Shown piece after piece: positions 28,323 through 36,667 of a stretch of 64,000 bases of DNA; position 1 is the first letter of the stretch, and the number at the start of each line of letters is the position of its first letter. The translations under genes were made by a program, and so were the position numbers. The DNA is from Trichocoleus sp. FACHB-46 (GTDB lineage Bacteria; Cyanobacteriota; Cyanobacteriia; FACHB-46), in assembly GCF_014695385.1 (NCBI RefSeq), contig NZ_JACJOD010000006.1:434001-498000 (forward strand), in the 5' to 3' direction. Below the pieces are notes generated by a model, which saw nothing but the letters and a program-made list of their open reading frames with translations, had not been told where the DNA came from and ran no database searches.

Positions 28323-30896
28323 ATGCAACGCATCTTCCGGCACTTACTTTCATCTTCCCGCCGCCAGTCTTGCCCAGGGAGCCGCCAACAGCGCCCCGTG
28401 ATCTGGCTTCTGTTACTCACCTTTGCGGGCACAGCGATTGGGGTGACGGCAAGCTTAGCCGTAGCCCAACAGAACGATCGCGATATTACCCAAGACGAAA
28501 ACCAGGTGATCGAGGAGCTGACGCTGCCAGAACCGCCGCCGCAAGCTCCGGTGTACCAGCCTGCACCGGAGCCTGCACCTTACGAACCTGCGCCGGAACC
28601 TGCACCAGAACCCGCACCTGCGGAAGCTCCAGCTCCCAGAGAACCAGCGGCGATTGAACCTGACCCTGAGCCTGCTGCTCCCCCAGCCGCCACTGCACCA
28701 GAACCTGCCAGCTCTCCTACCTCACCAGGAGCCAATCCAAATCCTAGCTCTACCCCCGATGCTGTCGCTGCCCGAGGCCCAACCGTTCCTTACGTCCTAG
28801 AATTCAACCGCAGCCCAGTCGTAGGTAATCGCTTGCGGTTACAAGGGGTGTTTGCCGATGCTCGATTAGGATTTACCCGCCCCCGCACTTGGAATTTGCG
28901 TTCTGCCAAGGTACTGGTGCGGTTCCAACACTCGCCCGCCCTTTTAGCCAACCGTTCTAACTTAACCGTTCGAGTAAATGGAACGAGCGTTGGCAGTGTA
29001 CCGCTGAACCGGAAGCAGTCCGAAATCGGTCAGGTTTTGCTGAATGTGCCGCCCAACTTAATTCAAGACTTTAATGAAGTGACGCTGGTGGCACAGCAGA
29101 ACAACTCAGCGACCTGTACTGATCCTGCCGACCCCACCTTATGGACGGAAGTCTTACCTGATTCCAAGCTGATCTTTAACTATCAGCCCAAACCCGTCAA
29201 ACTCGACTTTACCCGATACCCCTATCCTTTCTTCGACGACCTCAGCCTGGACCCGAATCGAGTCACTTATCTGTTACCCAACCAAGTCAATAGTGCTTGG
29301 TTGACCTCGGCGGCTCGCTTCCAGGCCGCGCTAGGACGCTTGGCAGAGTTTCGACCGCTAGAAACTCGGTTGGTGAAAAACCTCAATCAGGCAAAAGCAG
29401 ACGAGCGCTTGGTGGTGATTGGTACCCCTGAGGAGCAACCGGCGCTGAAGTCGCTCAAGTTGCCCCTGGCGATCGCTGACAACCAAGTGCTAGACGCTAG
29501 CCGCAACCCATTGCCAGCGGAGTCAGGCATTTTGATGCTGGCCACCACCCGCAACAATGGCATTCCGGTTTTGATTGCCACAGGGAATGGTCCAGAAGGC
29601 GTTAACAAAGCGGTGCAGTTTTTGGTGCAGTCGAAGGACCGCCAGATTGGTACAGGTTATTACCTAGTTGTGAATAGCGTTACCCCAGTGCCCACACCGC
29701 CTCTGAGGCAATGGCCCGGTTATTTGCCCGAGAAAAACTCCTTCAAACTGCGTGAGCTCAATAACGCTGAGAACGAACCTTTTGAAGATGTTACGGTGCG
29801 GGGTGCTTATGCGCCGCCTGTAGAAGTAAATTTCCGAGCCTTGCCAGATGACCAGTTCACTCGTGGCAGCTCGATGAACTTGGTGTATAGCTACGGCCCG
29901 CAGGTGAACCCTCGACTCTCGACGGTGGAAGTACGACTCGATGGTGCCCCAATTGGCGGTAAGCGCCTGACCTCCGAGCAGGGAGCAGCTAGGGATACGT
30001 TAAATGTCAATCTCCCAGCTGAGTTAGTCAAACCGGATTCCAAAATTCAGGTGGCCTTCAACCTCAGCCCGCGTGAACCTGCTAACTGTGGCCGAATCAA
30101 TGACCAGCAACTCTGGGGGAAAGTCCATGCTGACACCAACTTCAAACTCAAGCGCCAAAATGTCGTCCAAATTCCTGACCTGAAGTTGCTGGCTACGGGG
30201 TATCCCTTTGCTGCGCCTCAAGACCTCTCCACGACAGCAATCGTGGTTCCAGAAACACCATCCGTCACCGACTTGAGCACATTGTTAGAGTTTAGTGAGC
30301 GCTTAGGTCGCCTCAGCCAAGCCGACACGGTGAAAATAGAGGCTTACACCCAAGACGCTCTCACGACAGAAGTGAAGCAACGACAAAACTTAGTCGGAAT
30401 TGGTGTGCGATCGCAGTTCCCCTTCCCCGAAGCATTCCAAGAAAATGGCTTTGCTCTAAAAAATGTGTTTTCTCGCAAATGGAATCAAAGCCAGATTCAA
30501 GCCTTGCCAGATTCGGAAGGGGTGATCAAAGAAGTGATTTCTCCTTGGAACGACGATCGCGTCCTGCTGGCTTTGAGCGCACAAACAGAGACAGGCTTAC
30601 AGCAAGTGCAAAATTTGCTGAACCAAGACCCATTGTTCTTCCAGCTCAATGGCGATACGGTGCTGATTAGTGCCAATCAAGCAAGTGCTTCGGGCTACGA
30701 TCCAGATGCTTACAATTTGGAGTTTCTCCAGCAAAGTTCTCAGCGACGGCTGGACAACAGCAATCCTTTCAGTAAAGTTTCGCGCTTCTTGCAAGACCAT
30801 TGGTTCGTGCTGCCGACGGGGATCGTTGTATTTGCTTTGGGTCTCTACGGTATCACTCAGCTCTATCTCAAGCGTGTAGAAAAGCAGGATAAATAA
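28323..30896 (+). CDS. bcsB: cellulose synthase periplasmic subunit BcsB
   Basis: 857 residues. An N-terminal membrane signal ('VIWLLLLTFAGTAIGVTASLA') is followed by a Pro/Glu/Ala-rich stretch (about 60-140) not found in typical BcsB and possibly a spacer through the periplasm. The body has the two repeated jelly-roll plus flavodoxin-like units of the BcsB family, with family-like 'VRVNGTSVGSVPLNR' and 'EVRLDGAPIGGKRL'. A C-terminal membrane helix ('FVLPTGIVVFALGLYGITQLYL') anchors it beside BcsA, as in the known BcsA-BcsB complex. It abuts bcsA with no gap (TAA-ATG), which indicates coupled expression. Confidence 0.94.
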   Translation: MQRIFRHLLSSSRRQSCPGSRQQRPVIWLLLLTFAGTAIGVTASLAVAQQNDRDITQDENQVIEELTLPEPPPQAPVYQPAPEPAPYEPAPEPAPEPAPAEAPAPREPAAIEPDPEPAAPPAATAPEPASSPTSPGANPNPSSTPDAVAARGPTVPYVLEFNRSPVVGNRLRLQGVFADARLGFTRPRTWNLRSAKVLVRFQHSPALLANRSNLTVRVNGTSVGSVPLNRKQSEIGQVLLNVPPNLIQDFNEVTLVAQQNNSATCTDPADPTLWTEVLPDSKLIFNYQPKPVKLDFTRYPYPFFDDLSLDPNRVTYLLPNQVNSAWLTSAARFQAALGRLAEFRPLETRLVKNLNQAKADERLVVIGTPEEQPALKSLKLPLAIADNQVLDASRNPLPAESGILMLATTRNNGIPVLIATGNGPEGVNKAVQFLVQSKDRQIGTGYYLVVNSVTPVPTPPLRQWPGYLPEKNSFKLRELNNAENEPFEDVTVRGAYAPPVEVNFRALPDDQFTRGSSMNLVYSYGPQVNPRLSTVEVRLDGAPIGGKRLTSEQGAARDTLNVNLPAELVKPDSKIQVAFNLSPREPANCGRINDQQLWGKVHADTNFKLKRQNVVQIPDLKLLATGYPFAAPQDLSTTAIVVPETPSVTDLSTLLEFSERLGRLSQADTVKIEAYTQDALTTEVKQRQNLVGIGVRSQFPFPEAFQENGFALKNVFSRKWNQSQIQALPDSEGVIKEVISPWNDDRVLLALSAQTETGLQQVQNLLNQDPLFFQLNGDTVLISANQASASGYDPDAYNLEFLQQSSQRRLDNSNPFSKVSRFLQDHWFVLPTGIVVFALGLYGITQLYLKRVEKQDK

Positions 30897-33488
30897 ATGG
30901 CCAATCCCTCTCCCCCGTTACGGCCAGATCCACCGCCCCTAGCGACTGGAGCGACAAGGCGATCGCCTCTAGACACATTAACCGATTGGTTAGTGAACCT
31001 AGTTCCCAGTTGGTTCGATCGCGCCTTGCAATCGCTTAACCGCCGCCAACTTTGGTTGTTAGCTTTACTCGTGCTCGTGCTCTCCTTGCCCTTGGTGACT
31101 ACACCGCTGAAAGTTTGGCAGCAAGGCGTGATTGCAGGGCTACTGGTTCTGATGGGTTGGTTGATTGTACGCATTGAGCAGCAACGCAACAACCCGCAAA
31201 CTAGCGAATATCTGCATTTGTTCTTGGTGTGGCTCAGTACAGTGACGACGGCTCGCTACCTGTACTATCGCACCGCTTACACTTTCAATTTTGACGGTTG
31301 GCTCAACGGCTTTTTTTGCATCCTCCTGTACGGGGCAGAGCTATACGCGATCATCACCCTGTTTTTGGCTTACTTCCAAACTCTGAAAATCAGAGAACGC
31401 CAACCCATTGACCTCTCTACTATTCCTAGCGATCGCTTGTTTAAGGTGGATGTTTATATTCCCACCTACAACGAAGATGTAGAGATTGTCCGCAAAACGG
31501 TTTTGGGAGCTTTAGCGATCGATTATCCTGCTGACAAAAAGCGGGTCTATATCTTAGATGATGGTCGAGCTGAGAAATATAAGGATAGACGAGAGTCTCT
31601 CCGCCAGATGTGTGAGGAACTTGGCTGCACCTTGCTGACTCGTGACAACAACGACCATGCCAAGGCAGGCAACATTAACACGGCCTTTAAGCGTACTGAT
31701 GGCGACTTGGTCTTGATTTTGGACTGTGACCACATTCCTGCTCGACCTATTCTCCAAACAACGGTGGGCTTCTTTTATGATTCCAAGGTGGCATTTGTCC
31801 AGACGCCGCACTGGTTCTATAACCCAGACCCGTTTGAGCGCAACTTGCTGACTCGCGGCAAAGTGCCCGTAGGCAACGAACTCTTTTATAAAGTGCTGCA
31901 AAAAGGGAATGACTTTTGGAATGCAGCCTTTTTCTGCGGTTCGGCGGCGGTGATTCGCAAAGACTATGCCCTGCAAATTGGCGGAATTGCCACAGAAACA
32001 GTCACGGAAGACTGCCACACCGCTTTCCGGCTCCACTCCTTGGGCTATAAGTCGGTGTACTACGACCAAATCATGGTGGCAGGTTTAGCCCCAGAGAAGT
32101 TCTCTTCTTACATTGGTCAGCAAGTGCGCTGGGCTAGAGGCATGGCCCAGATTTTGCGCCTAGAAAATCCTCTGCTCAACCGCAAGCTCAACCTGACTAT
32201 TCCGCAGCGGATTTGCTATTTTTCGGCGACTTCGCACTTCTTCTTTGGCTTTCCGCGTTTGATGTACGCGATCGCTCCCACCCTTTTCCTGCTATTTGGC
32301 ATCAATCCGATCCGGGGTTTAGGGCTTGAGACCTTAGCCTACGCCCTGCCACATATTCTCTTGTCGATGTACGCCAACTTCATCACCTACAAGAATGTGC
32401 GGTTCTCGTTCTGGAATGAGATTTACGAATTCGCCATGTCGTTCTACGCCGGAGCCGTGACTCTGATGGCGTTGATCAATCCTAGAATGGGGTCTTTCAA
32501 CGTTACCGACAAAGGGTTATCCGTCACCAAACGAGACTTTGATTGGGAATCCGCCCGTCCCTTGGTAGTAGTGGCGGTTCTGGTTGCTCTGTCGGTGCTA
32601 TCCGTGCCCTTCTGGTTGATTCTGCGGCCAGAAGATAGCGAAGCTGTGTTGGTGAACATGCTGTGGGGCATCTTCAACCTAGTGTTGATTGTGGCGGCAA
32701 TCCTGGTTTCATTTGAACAGCCGCAATTACGACGAACCCACCGCCTCAACCGCAAACTAACCGCAGTCATTTATGGCCCCGACCAAACCTGGAGAGGCAA
32801 AACTGAAGATGTCAGTGAGTCCGGGGCTAGAATTGTGCTCGATTCTTGGCCAAACTTACCAGACGAGATCGAGTTAGAACTCGTGGGTGACTATGGAGCC
32901 CGAGCGTTTCTCAAGGCGCGGATTGTGCGAGGAGTGCCGCTGAATGATGCCCAAACCATTTTAGTCGCTGACTTTATTAACCCTACCCAGTCAGAACTGG
33001 ATGCCTTAGCGATCGTGCTCTACTCGGATGTGCGCGAGTGGTATTCCCAAAATCGTACCGAAGTAGATGACCCCCTGGATTCTCTCCGCTTTATTGCGAC
33101 CAGCTTGACTCGCTCTTTCCAAGAAGCCAAGCCCATTCAGGGGCAAAAGGTGCGCAAGCGCATTCAAACTCCCGCCCAGTTATATTGGGAAGGCCATTTT
33201 TATACGGCTATGGCGACTGAGATGGGAGTTCGCAGCCTGCGGCTAGAATTTCACGAACCAATTGATGCTTTAGAGCAACTTCGGCAAAGCCAGCCCGTCG
33301 TCGGCGTGTTGCTAGAGGATGGTCATCCTTTACCCAAGCGTTTGTTGGCAGTAGTGCAAACAATAGAGCCATTAGCCAATTCTGGTAATGGAGATGCAGC
33401 ATCAAGTACCGCGATCGAATTGCGCTTCCCAGAGCAATTGCAAGAACGCCAGGAAGGTCGAATCAAGCAACTTTTGGCAACGCTCTAG
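30897..33488 (+). CDS. bcsA: cellulose synthase catalytic subunit with PilZ domain, BcsA
   Basis: 863 residues. N-terminal membrane helices, then a GT2 domain: 'DVYIPTYNED', 'ILDDGRA', DCD (D276, D278), TED (T370-D372) and QQVRW (408-412), all needed for processive beta-1,4-glucan synthesis from UDP-glucose. More membrane helices follow, forming the translocation channel. The PilZ domain has RRTHR (612-616) and DVSESG (638-643), the c-di-GMP binding motif, so activation by c-di-GMP is expected. After it, residues 753-863 form an extra domain not found in the classical proteins (see findings). Last gene of the operon; a hairpin follows. The complete motif set makes it a real cellulose synthase rather than a generic GT2. 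Confidence 0.96.
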   Translation: MANPSPPLRPDPPPLATGATRRSPLDTLTDWLVNLVPSWFDRALQSLNRRQLWLLALLVLVLSLPLVTTPLKVWQQGVIAGLLVLMGWLIVRIEQQRNNPQTSEYLHLFLVWLSTVTTARYLYYRTAYTFNFDGWLNGFFCILLYGAELYAIITLFLAYFQTLKIRERQPIDLSTIPSDRLFKVDVYIPTYNEDVEIVRKTVLGALAIDYPADKKRVYILDDGRAEKYKDRRESLRQMCEELGCTLLTRDNNDHAKAGNINTAFKRTDGDLVLILDCDHIPARPILQTTVGFFYDSKVAFVQTPHWFYNPDPFERNLLTRGKVPVGNELFYKVLQKGNDFWNAAFFCGSAAVIRKDYALQIGGIATETVTEDCHTAFRLHSLGYKSVYYDQIMVAGLAPEKFSSYIGQQVRWARGMAQILRLENPLLNRKLNLTIPQRICYFSATSHFFFGFPRLMYAIAPTLFLLFGINPIRGLGLETLAYALPHILLSMYANFITYKNVRFSFWNEIYEFAMSFYAGAVTLMALINPRMGSFNVTDKGLSVTKRDFDWESARPLVVVAVLVALSVLSVPFWLILRPEDSEAVLVNMLWGIFNLVLIVAAILVSFEQPQLRRTHRLNRKLTAVIYGPDQTWRGKTEDVSESGARIVLDSWPNLPDEIELELVGDYGARAFLKARIVRGVPLNDAQTILVADFINPTQSELDALAIVLYSDVREWYSQNRTEVDDPLDSLRFIATSLTRSFQEAKPIQGQKVRKRIQTPAQLYWEGHFYTAMATEMGVRSLRLEFHEPIDALEQLRQSQPVVGVLLEDGHPLPKRLLAVVQTIEPLANSGNGDAASSTAIELRFPEQLQERQEGRIKQLLATL

Positions 33489-33509
33489 CCAAGAACCCCT
33501 AAAAGGTTT

Positions 33510-33544
33510 GGGAAAGGCACACCTCCGGAGGGTGTGCCTTTCCC
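33510..33544. terminator. hairpin terminator after bcsA
   Basis: A 14-bp perfect stem (33510-33523 with 33531-33544) and a 7-nt loop, 21 bp after the bcsA stop. Only a short, weak T-tract follows, but the position and stability fit operon termination. Confidence 0.7.
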
Positions 33545-33658
33545 TAAGCTAACTGATCTTTCGTTTCTTTCGTTCTTACGAGAGTCGTACAGGTGAGCGA
33601 TCGCAAATAGTAAGATGCTTCCGCGTTGGGCTTTACTTCGGGCTTTATCCTGTGAGAT

Positions 33659-34171
33659 ATGACGGGGAGAATTAAGGTGATTTTGTCTAGTCAGCAAAAC
33701 GAGCAGAGCAGCCGGAATCCACTGGCCGCATTACTCAGACAAGCAAAATTTTTAAGTGTGGCGATCGCGCTGAGCTTGGCCGTTTTCCTCTGGGGGTGCG
33801 ACGACCTGACTGCCGCCAATCTTCCAACACCACCGGAAACGGTTGCCTTTGAGCAAAGCTTAGCTCAGCACCTCCAGCAGACAGGAGCCAAAATGTATGG
33901 CGCTTACTGGTGCCCTCATTGTGCTGATCAAAAAGCTTTGTTTGGGCCTGCCGTGGCTACAGTGCCTTATGTAGAATGTGACCCAAAAGGCGAAAAACCC
34001 CAGCCAGACTTGTGTCAAGCCAAACAGATTGAAGGTTATCCTACCTGGGAGATTGGCGATCGTCTTTATTCGGGTACGCGATCGCTCTTAGAACTCGCTG
34101 CCTTATCAGGTTACAAAGCCCCATCTGTCAATAACCCAAGTGCAGAAGTCAGTTCTCAAACTTCCCCTTGA
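33659..34171 (+). CDS. thioredoxin-like lipoprotein, related to the Trx domain of VKOR fusions
   Basis: 170 residues. 'AVFLWGC' (Cys47) is a lipobox after a basic N-terminus, so the protein should be anchored on the periplasmic or lumenal side. The redox motif YWCPHC (Cys85, Cys88) is followed by 'ALFGPAV', 'YVEC' (Cys107), Cys119 and 'IEGYPTWEI', the layout of the thioredoxin domain that cyanobacterial vitamin K epoxide reductase (VKOR) proteins carry at the C-terminus. It is therefore likely to be a thiol-disulfide oxidoreductase, working alone or with a separate VKOR. No VKOR membrane part is present nearby. It is followed by a CsoR-type regulator 54 bp downstream. Confidence 0.85.
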   Translation: MTGRIKVILSSQQNEQSSRNPLAALLRQAKFLSVAIALSLAVFLWGCDDLTAANLPTPPETVAFEQSLAQHLQQTGAKMYGAYWCPHCADQKALFGPAVATVPYVECDPKGEKPQPDLCQAKQIEGYPTWEIGDRLYSGTRSLLELAALSGYKAPSVNNPSAEVSSQTSP

Positions 34172-34225
34172 GATGAGCACCCTAAGTTAGAATGAAGCAT
34201 ACCTCTGCTGTCCTGGTTGAGCGCA

Positions 34226-34621
34226 ATGACTAAATCTGAGCCACATCCAAATGAAATGTTGTCCTCACCAAGGACAAACCATCTAACCTTCGAGGATGTA
34301 GCTCATGGCGATCATTCCCACGCTGTGGATGGCGTAGCTGATCATCCTCATGTTCACAGTGAAGAATCACTACGGCGCATTGTCAACCGCCTTTCTCGCA
34401 TTGAAGGTCATGTTCGTGGCATCAAAGTCATGGTGCAAGAGAGTCGTCCCTGCCCAGATGTATTGGTACAACTGGCCGCAGTTCGGGGAGCAGTAGACCG
34501 AGTGGCGCGGATGATTTTAGATGAGCATTTAACTCAGTGTGTTGCCCGTGCTGCTTTAGAAGGCAATATCGAAGTCGAAATTGAAGAGCTAAAAGCTGCC
34601 TTGGATCGCTTCTTGCCCTAG
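34226..34621 (+). CDS. CsoR/RcnR-family metal-sensing repressor with His-rich N-terminus (InrS-like)
   Basis: 131 residues from ATG 34226 (TTG at 34217 also in frame). The DUF156 all-helical core starts near residue 46. Metal-ligand positions C76, H101 and C105 match the C-H-C pattern of CsoR/InrS, and R50-R51 with 'RLSRIEGHVRGI' form the DNA-contact helix. An extra N-terminal stretch has seven His between 27 and 44, like the N-terminal His that completes the nickel site in cyanobacterial InrS. Nickel or copper sensing is inferred. No exporter gene lies alongside. Its 3' end overlaps the convergent muramidase gene by 33 bp. Confidence 0.88.
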   Translation: MTKSEPHPNEMLSSPRTNHLTFEDVAHGDHSHAVDGVADHPHVHSEESLRRIVNRLSRIEGHVRGIKVMVQESRPCPDVLVQLAAVRGAVDRVARMILDEHLTQCVARAALEGNIEVEIEELKAALDRFLP

Positions 34622-35416
34622 CTGTTGGCTTAATAGGTTCCAATCAGACCAATGCATAATCGGTCGGGCTTCCGTATGGCGGGAAGCTCTCTCGGCTTCA
34701 AGTTCTTCTTGAAGTACCTTTTGGTAGATCTCTGGGAGCGCCCCTGTCATTTGATTATCCTCGATGCCATAGCCCAAGCTCGTCCAAGTACCTGATAACA
34801 ATTCTAAAACTGGGTTGATCTCACCCGCCCTTAATAAGGTTGGAATATCGACGCCCCAAGCTTGGGGATCTCGGAGCCAAGCATAAACTACCTCGTCTTG
34901 ATACTGAGGCTCAAAGCTATAGGTTTCCCAAAACAGGAAGCGCGTGGAATTGGGGTGATATAAACGCGCTTTTTCTGCCCAGGTGGTCGTAAGAAATTGA
35001 TAGCGACCTGCTGCCGTTGTGCAGTTGCCTTTGTTCGGTCCGTTGACGATCTTAATACAGAGATCGGGATGCCCTGTGAAGTCGGAAATGTGTTGCCCGC
35101 CATAGAGCACCGTATAAGGAGAGGCATCGTTCGACTCGCTGGCCGAAATAGTTCGCATCAAGGCCCGAACGTAGGGATCGCCTCCTGGCATGACTAAAGG
35201 TGGTAGCTCGCTAGTAATTTGAGACTGCTCTGGCAAAGGCGATCGCGTGGGCCAATGCGAGAGAGCTAGTAAGAGACCCACCAGCGCAAGGCAGCTACCA
35301 ATAAACCTTTGTAAGGCTTTAGTTCTACGGTTTTGGCGTCTGCTTTGCCGAGTAGAGGCTAGAGCGGGACGACGAGTACGACGTGGCGATCGCCGAATAG
35401 TATTACTTTCGTTCAA
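34589..35416 (-). CDS. membrane-anchored lysozyme-like muramidase, lambda-endolysin (GH104) type
   Basis: 275 residues, starting with TTG at 35416 exactly after the stop of the SDR gene. The first ~40 residues are very basic, with one membrane helix ('FIGSCLALVGLLLALSHW') next. The domain beyond residue 80 resembles the phage lambda endolysin: 'ISASESNDASPYTVLYGG' (the catalytic Glu is expected in 'SESN'), 'ISDFTGHPD' and 'AAGRYQFLTTTWAE', then 'WTSLGYGIEDN'. Such enzymes cut the glycan strand of peptidoglycan without hydrolysis. A membrane-anchored, periplasmic role in wall remodelling is inferred. No phage genes are near. It overlaps the convergent regulator gene by 33 bp. Confidence 0.8.
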   Translation of the reverse strand: MNESNTIRRSPRRTRRPALASTRQSRRQNRRTKALQRFIGSCLALVGLLLALSHWPTRSPLPEQSQITSELPPLVMPGGDPYVRALMRTISASESNDASPYTVLYGGQHISDFTGHPDLCIKIVNGPNKGNCTTAAGRYQFLTTTWAEKARLYHPNSTRFLFWETYSFEPQYQDEVVYAWLRDPQAWGVDIPTLLRAGEINPVLELLSGTWTSLGYGIEDNQMTGALPEIYQKVLQEELEAERASRHTEARPIMHWSDWNLLSQQLGQEAIQGSF

Positions 35417-36076
35417 TTAAGCCACACTGGTAAACAGTTCCTCGACGGGTCTGGCTGGAGCCTTTGCCTCAGCAATCACTTCCACAATCTGGTTGTGGGC
35501 TGTCGGTTGAAATAGCGCTTCAACACAAACCTGAGCAACTTGAGCCCGGGGAATACTGCCGTCAAACAAAGTATCAGCCTGGCTCAGCATCACTGCATTA
35601 GTACCTTCTGCCTCGGTCAAACCGCCGGGTCGCACAATCGTATAAGTGAGACCGCTTTGTTGCAGATACTGCTCTGCCTGCTTTTTCCAAACTAAAATCA
35701 GGCCGAACAAGTTCAAGAAGTGGAAGAGCCGTGACACACAGAGGGAAGAAACAAAAACAAAATGCTCAATTCCGTGAGCTTTGGCTGCATTCACCAAATT
35801 TCGAGTGCCCTCGTAGTCCACTTTATAAGGACCTGTGACATCAAAACTGGGTCTGGCACCAGTAGCACAGAGCAAGACCGTGCTGTCTCCTAAAGCGGTG
35901 GTTAAGGTATCAGGTTTTAAGACATCTCCGACCACTAATTCCACTTCAGGCGGGAAGCTGTCCCGAACGGTTGCAAGATCGCGCACCAATGCCCGGACGG
36001 GAATGTTGCGCTTGAGTAGTTCTTCTACAATCCTGCGACCTGTTTTGCCTGTGGCTCCAGCTACAAACGCTTTCAT
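35417..36076 (-). CDS. atypical SDR-family NAD(P)-binding protein
   Basis: 219 residues with an N-terminal Rossmann motif 'GATGKTGRRIVEELL' (residues about 7-21), 'ALVRDLATV', and 'FVFVSSLCVS'. No YxxxK catalytic pair is clear, so it is an 'atypical' SDR, related to a family found in cyanobacteria and plastids (for example the Arabidopsis At5g02240 type) that binds NADP and may act as a reductase or a scaffolding or photosynthesis assembly factor. Function is not established. Its stop codon abuts the TTG start of the muramidase gene, so the two are probably co-transcribed. Confidence 0.87.
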   Translation of the reverse strand: MKAFVAGATGKTGRRIVEELLKRNIPVRALVRDLATVRDSFPPEVELVVGDVLKPDTLTTALGDSTVLLCATGARPSFDVTGPYKVDYEGTRNLVNAAKAHGIEHFVFVSSLCVSRLFHFLNLFGLILVWKKQAEQYLQQSGLTYTIVRPGGLTEAEGTNAVMLSQADTLFDGSIPRAQVAQVCVEALFQPTAHNQIVEVIAEAKAPARPVEELFTSVA

Positions 36077-36667
36077 TGCTGTTTCTACTTTCCTGTTAGT
36101 ACGTAGATTTTCCAGCGACAGACTACCTCCATAGCGCGATCGCTTGAGGCAGACTGCTCAACGAACCTAGACGATTATAGTGGAACTTCTGCAGTCGCTT
36201 ACCTTTCTATAGAATGAATTGATCCCCACGGTAAAATTGAACTTTTGGTTAGTAATTTGTGAGTAGTTTGTTTGGTAAAAGAGTCAGTTTGTTTTAGGTT
36301 GACTAGTCTGGAGTAGCGGTTGCTGGCTGATTGATCGAGATCTCACCCTAGCTGTGATGTCCTGCTTCATTAACTCAGCGTAAAGCTACTAGACTGAAAA
36401 AATACTTAATTTCACCCTAATCTGGCGCACAAATCCCGATTTCAATCCGTAACATTAAGCATGTTGAGCCGGAATAGCAGGAGCTATGCTGAGGAAACAA
36501 TCATTCCGAGATTCACTCATCGCTTCCTCCGTCGAGATTGAGCCTGGAACAAAGTAGGGTTGGTTTTCCATCACTCTAAATTAAGTTCTATATAGAATGT
36601 GGGAAATCAATAGCCTGTTGAGAGTCCTAGAGTTGAGCGATGAGCAACTAGTGCAGGAACGTTTGCT
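36077..36667. other. 591-bp divergent intergenic region with two related palindromes
   Basis: No credible ORF. TTCTATAGAA (36205-36214) lies 130 bp upstream of the SDR gene and TTCTATATAGAA (36586-36597) lies 70 bp upstream of the DUF1997 gene. Both are perfect palindromes and both are followed by TG. They may be operators. Confidence 0.4.

Noticed and set aside
27622-28353. 243-residue minus-strand ORF over the GH8 gene
   Set aside because: Sits across the GH8 and BcsB gene junction in another frame; composition is odd for a protein.
34589-35416. Prophage remnant because of the endolysin-like gene
   Set aside because: No holin, integrase, capsid or tail gene is near; neighbours are ordinary chromosomal genes.
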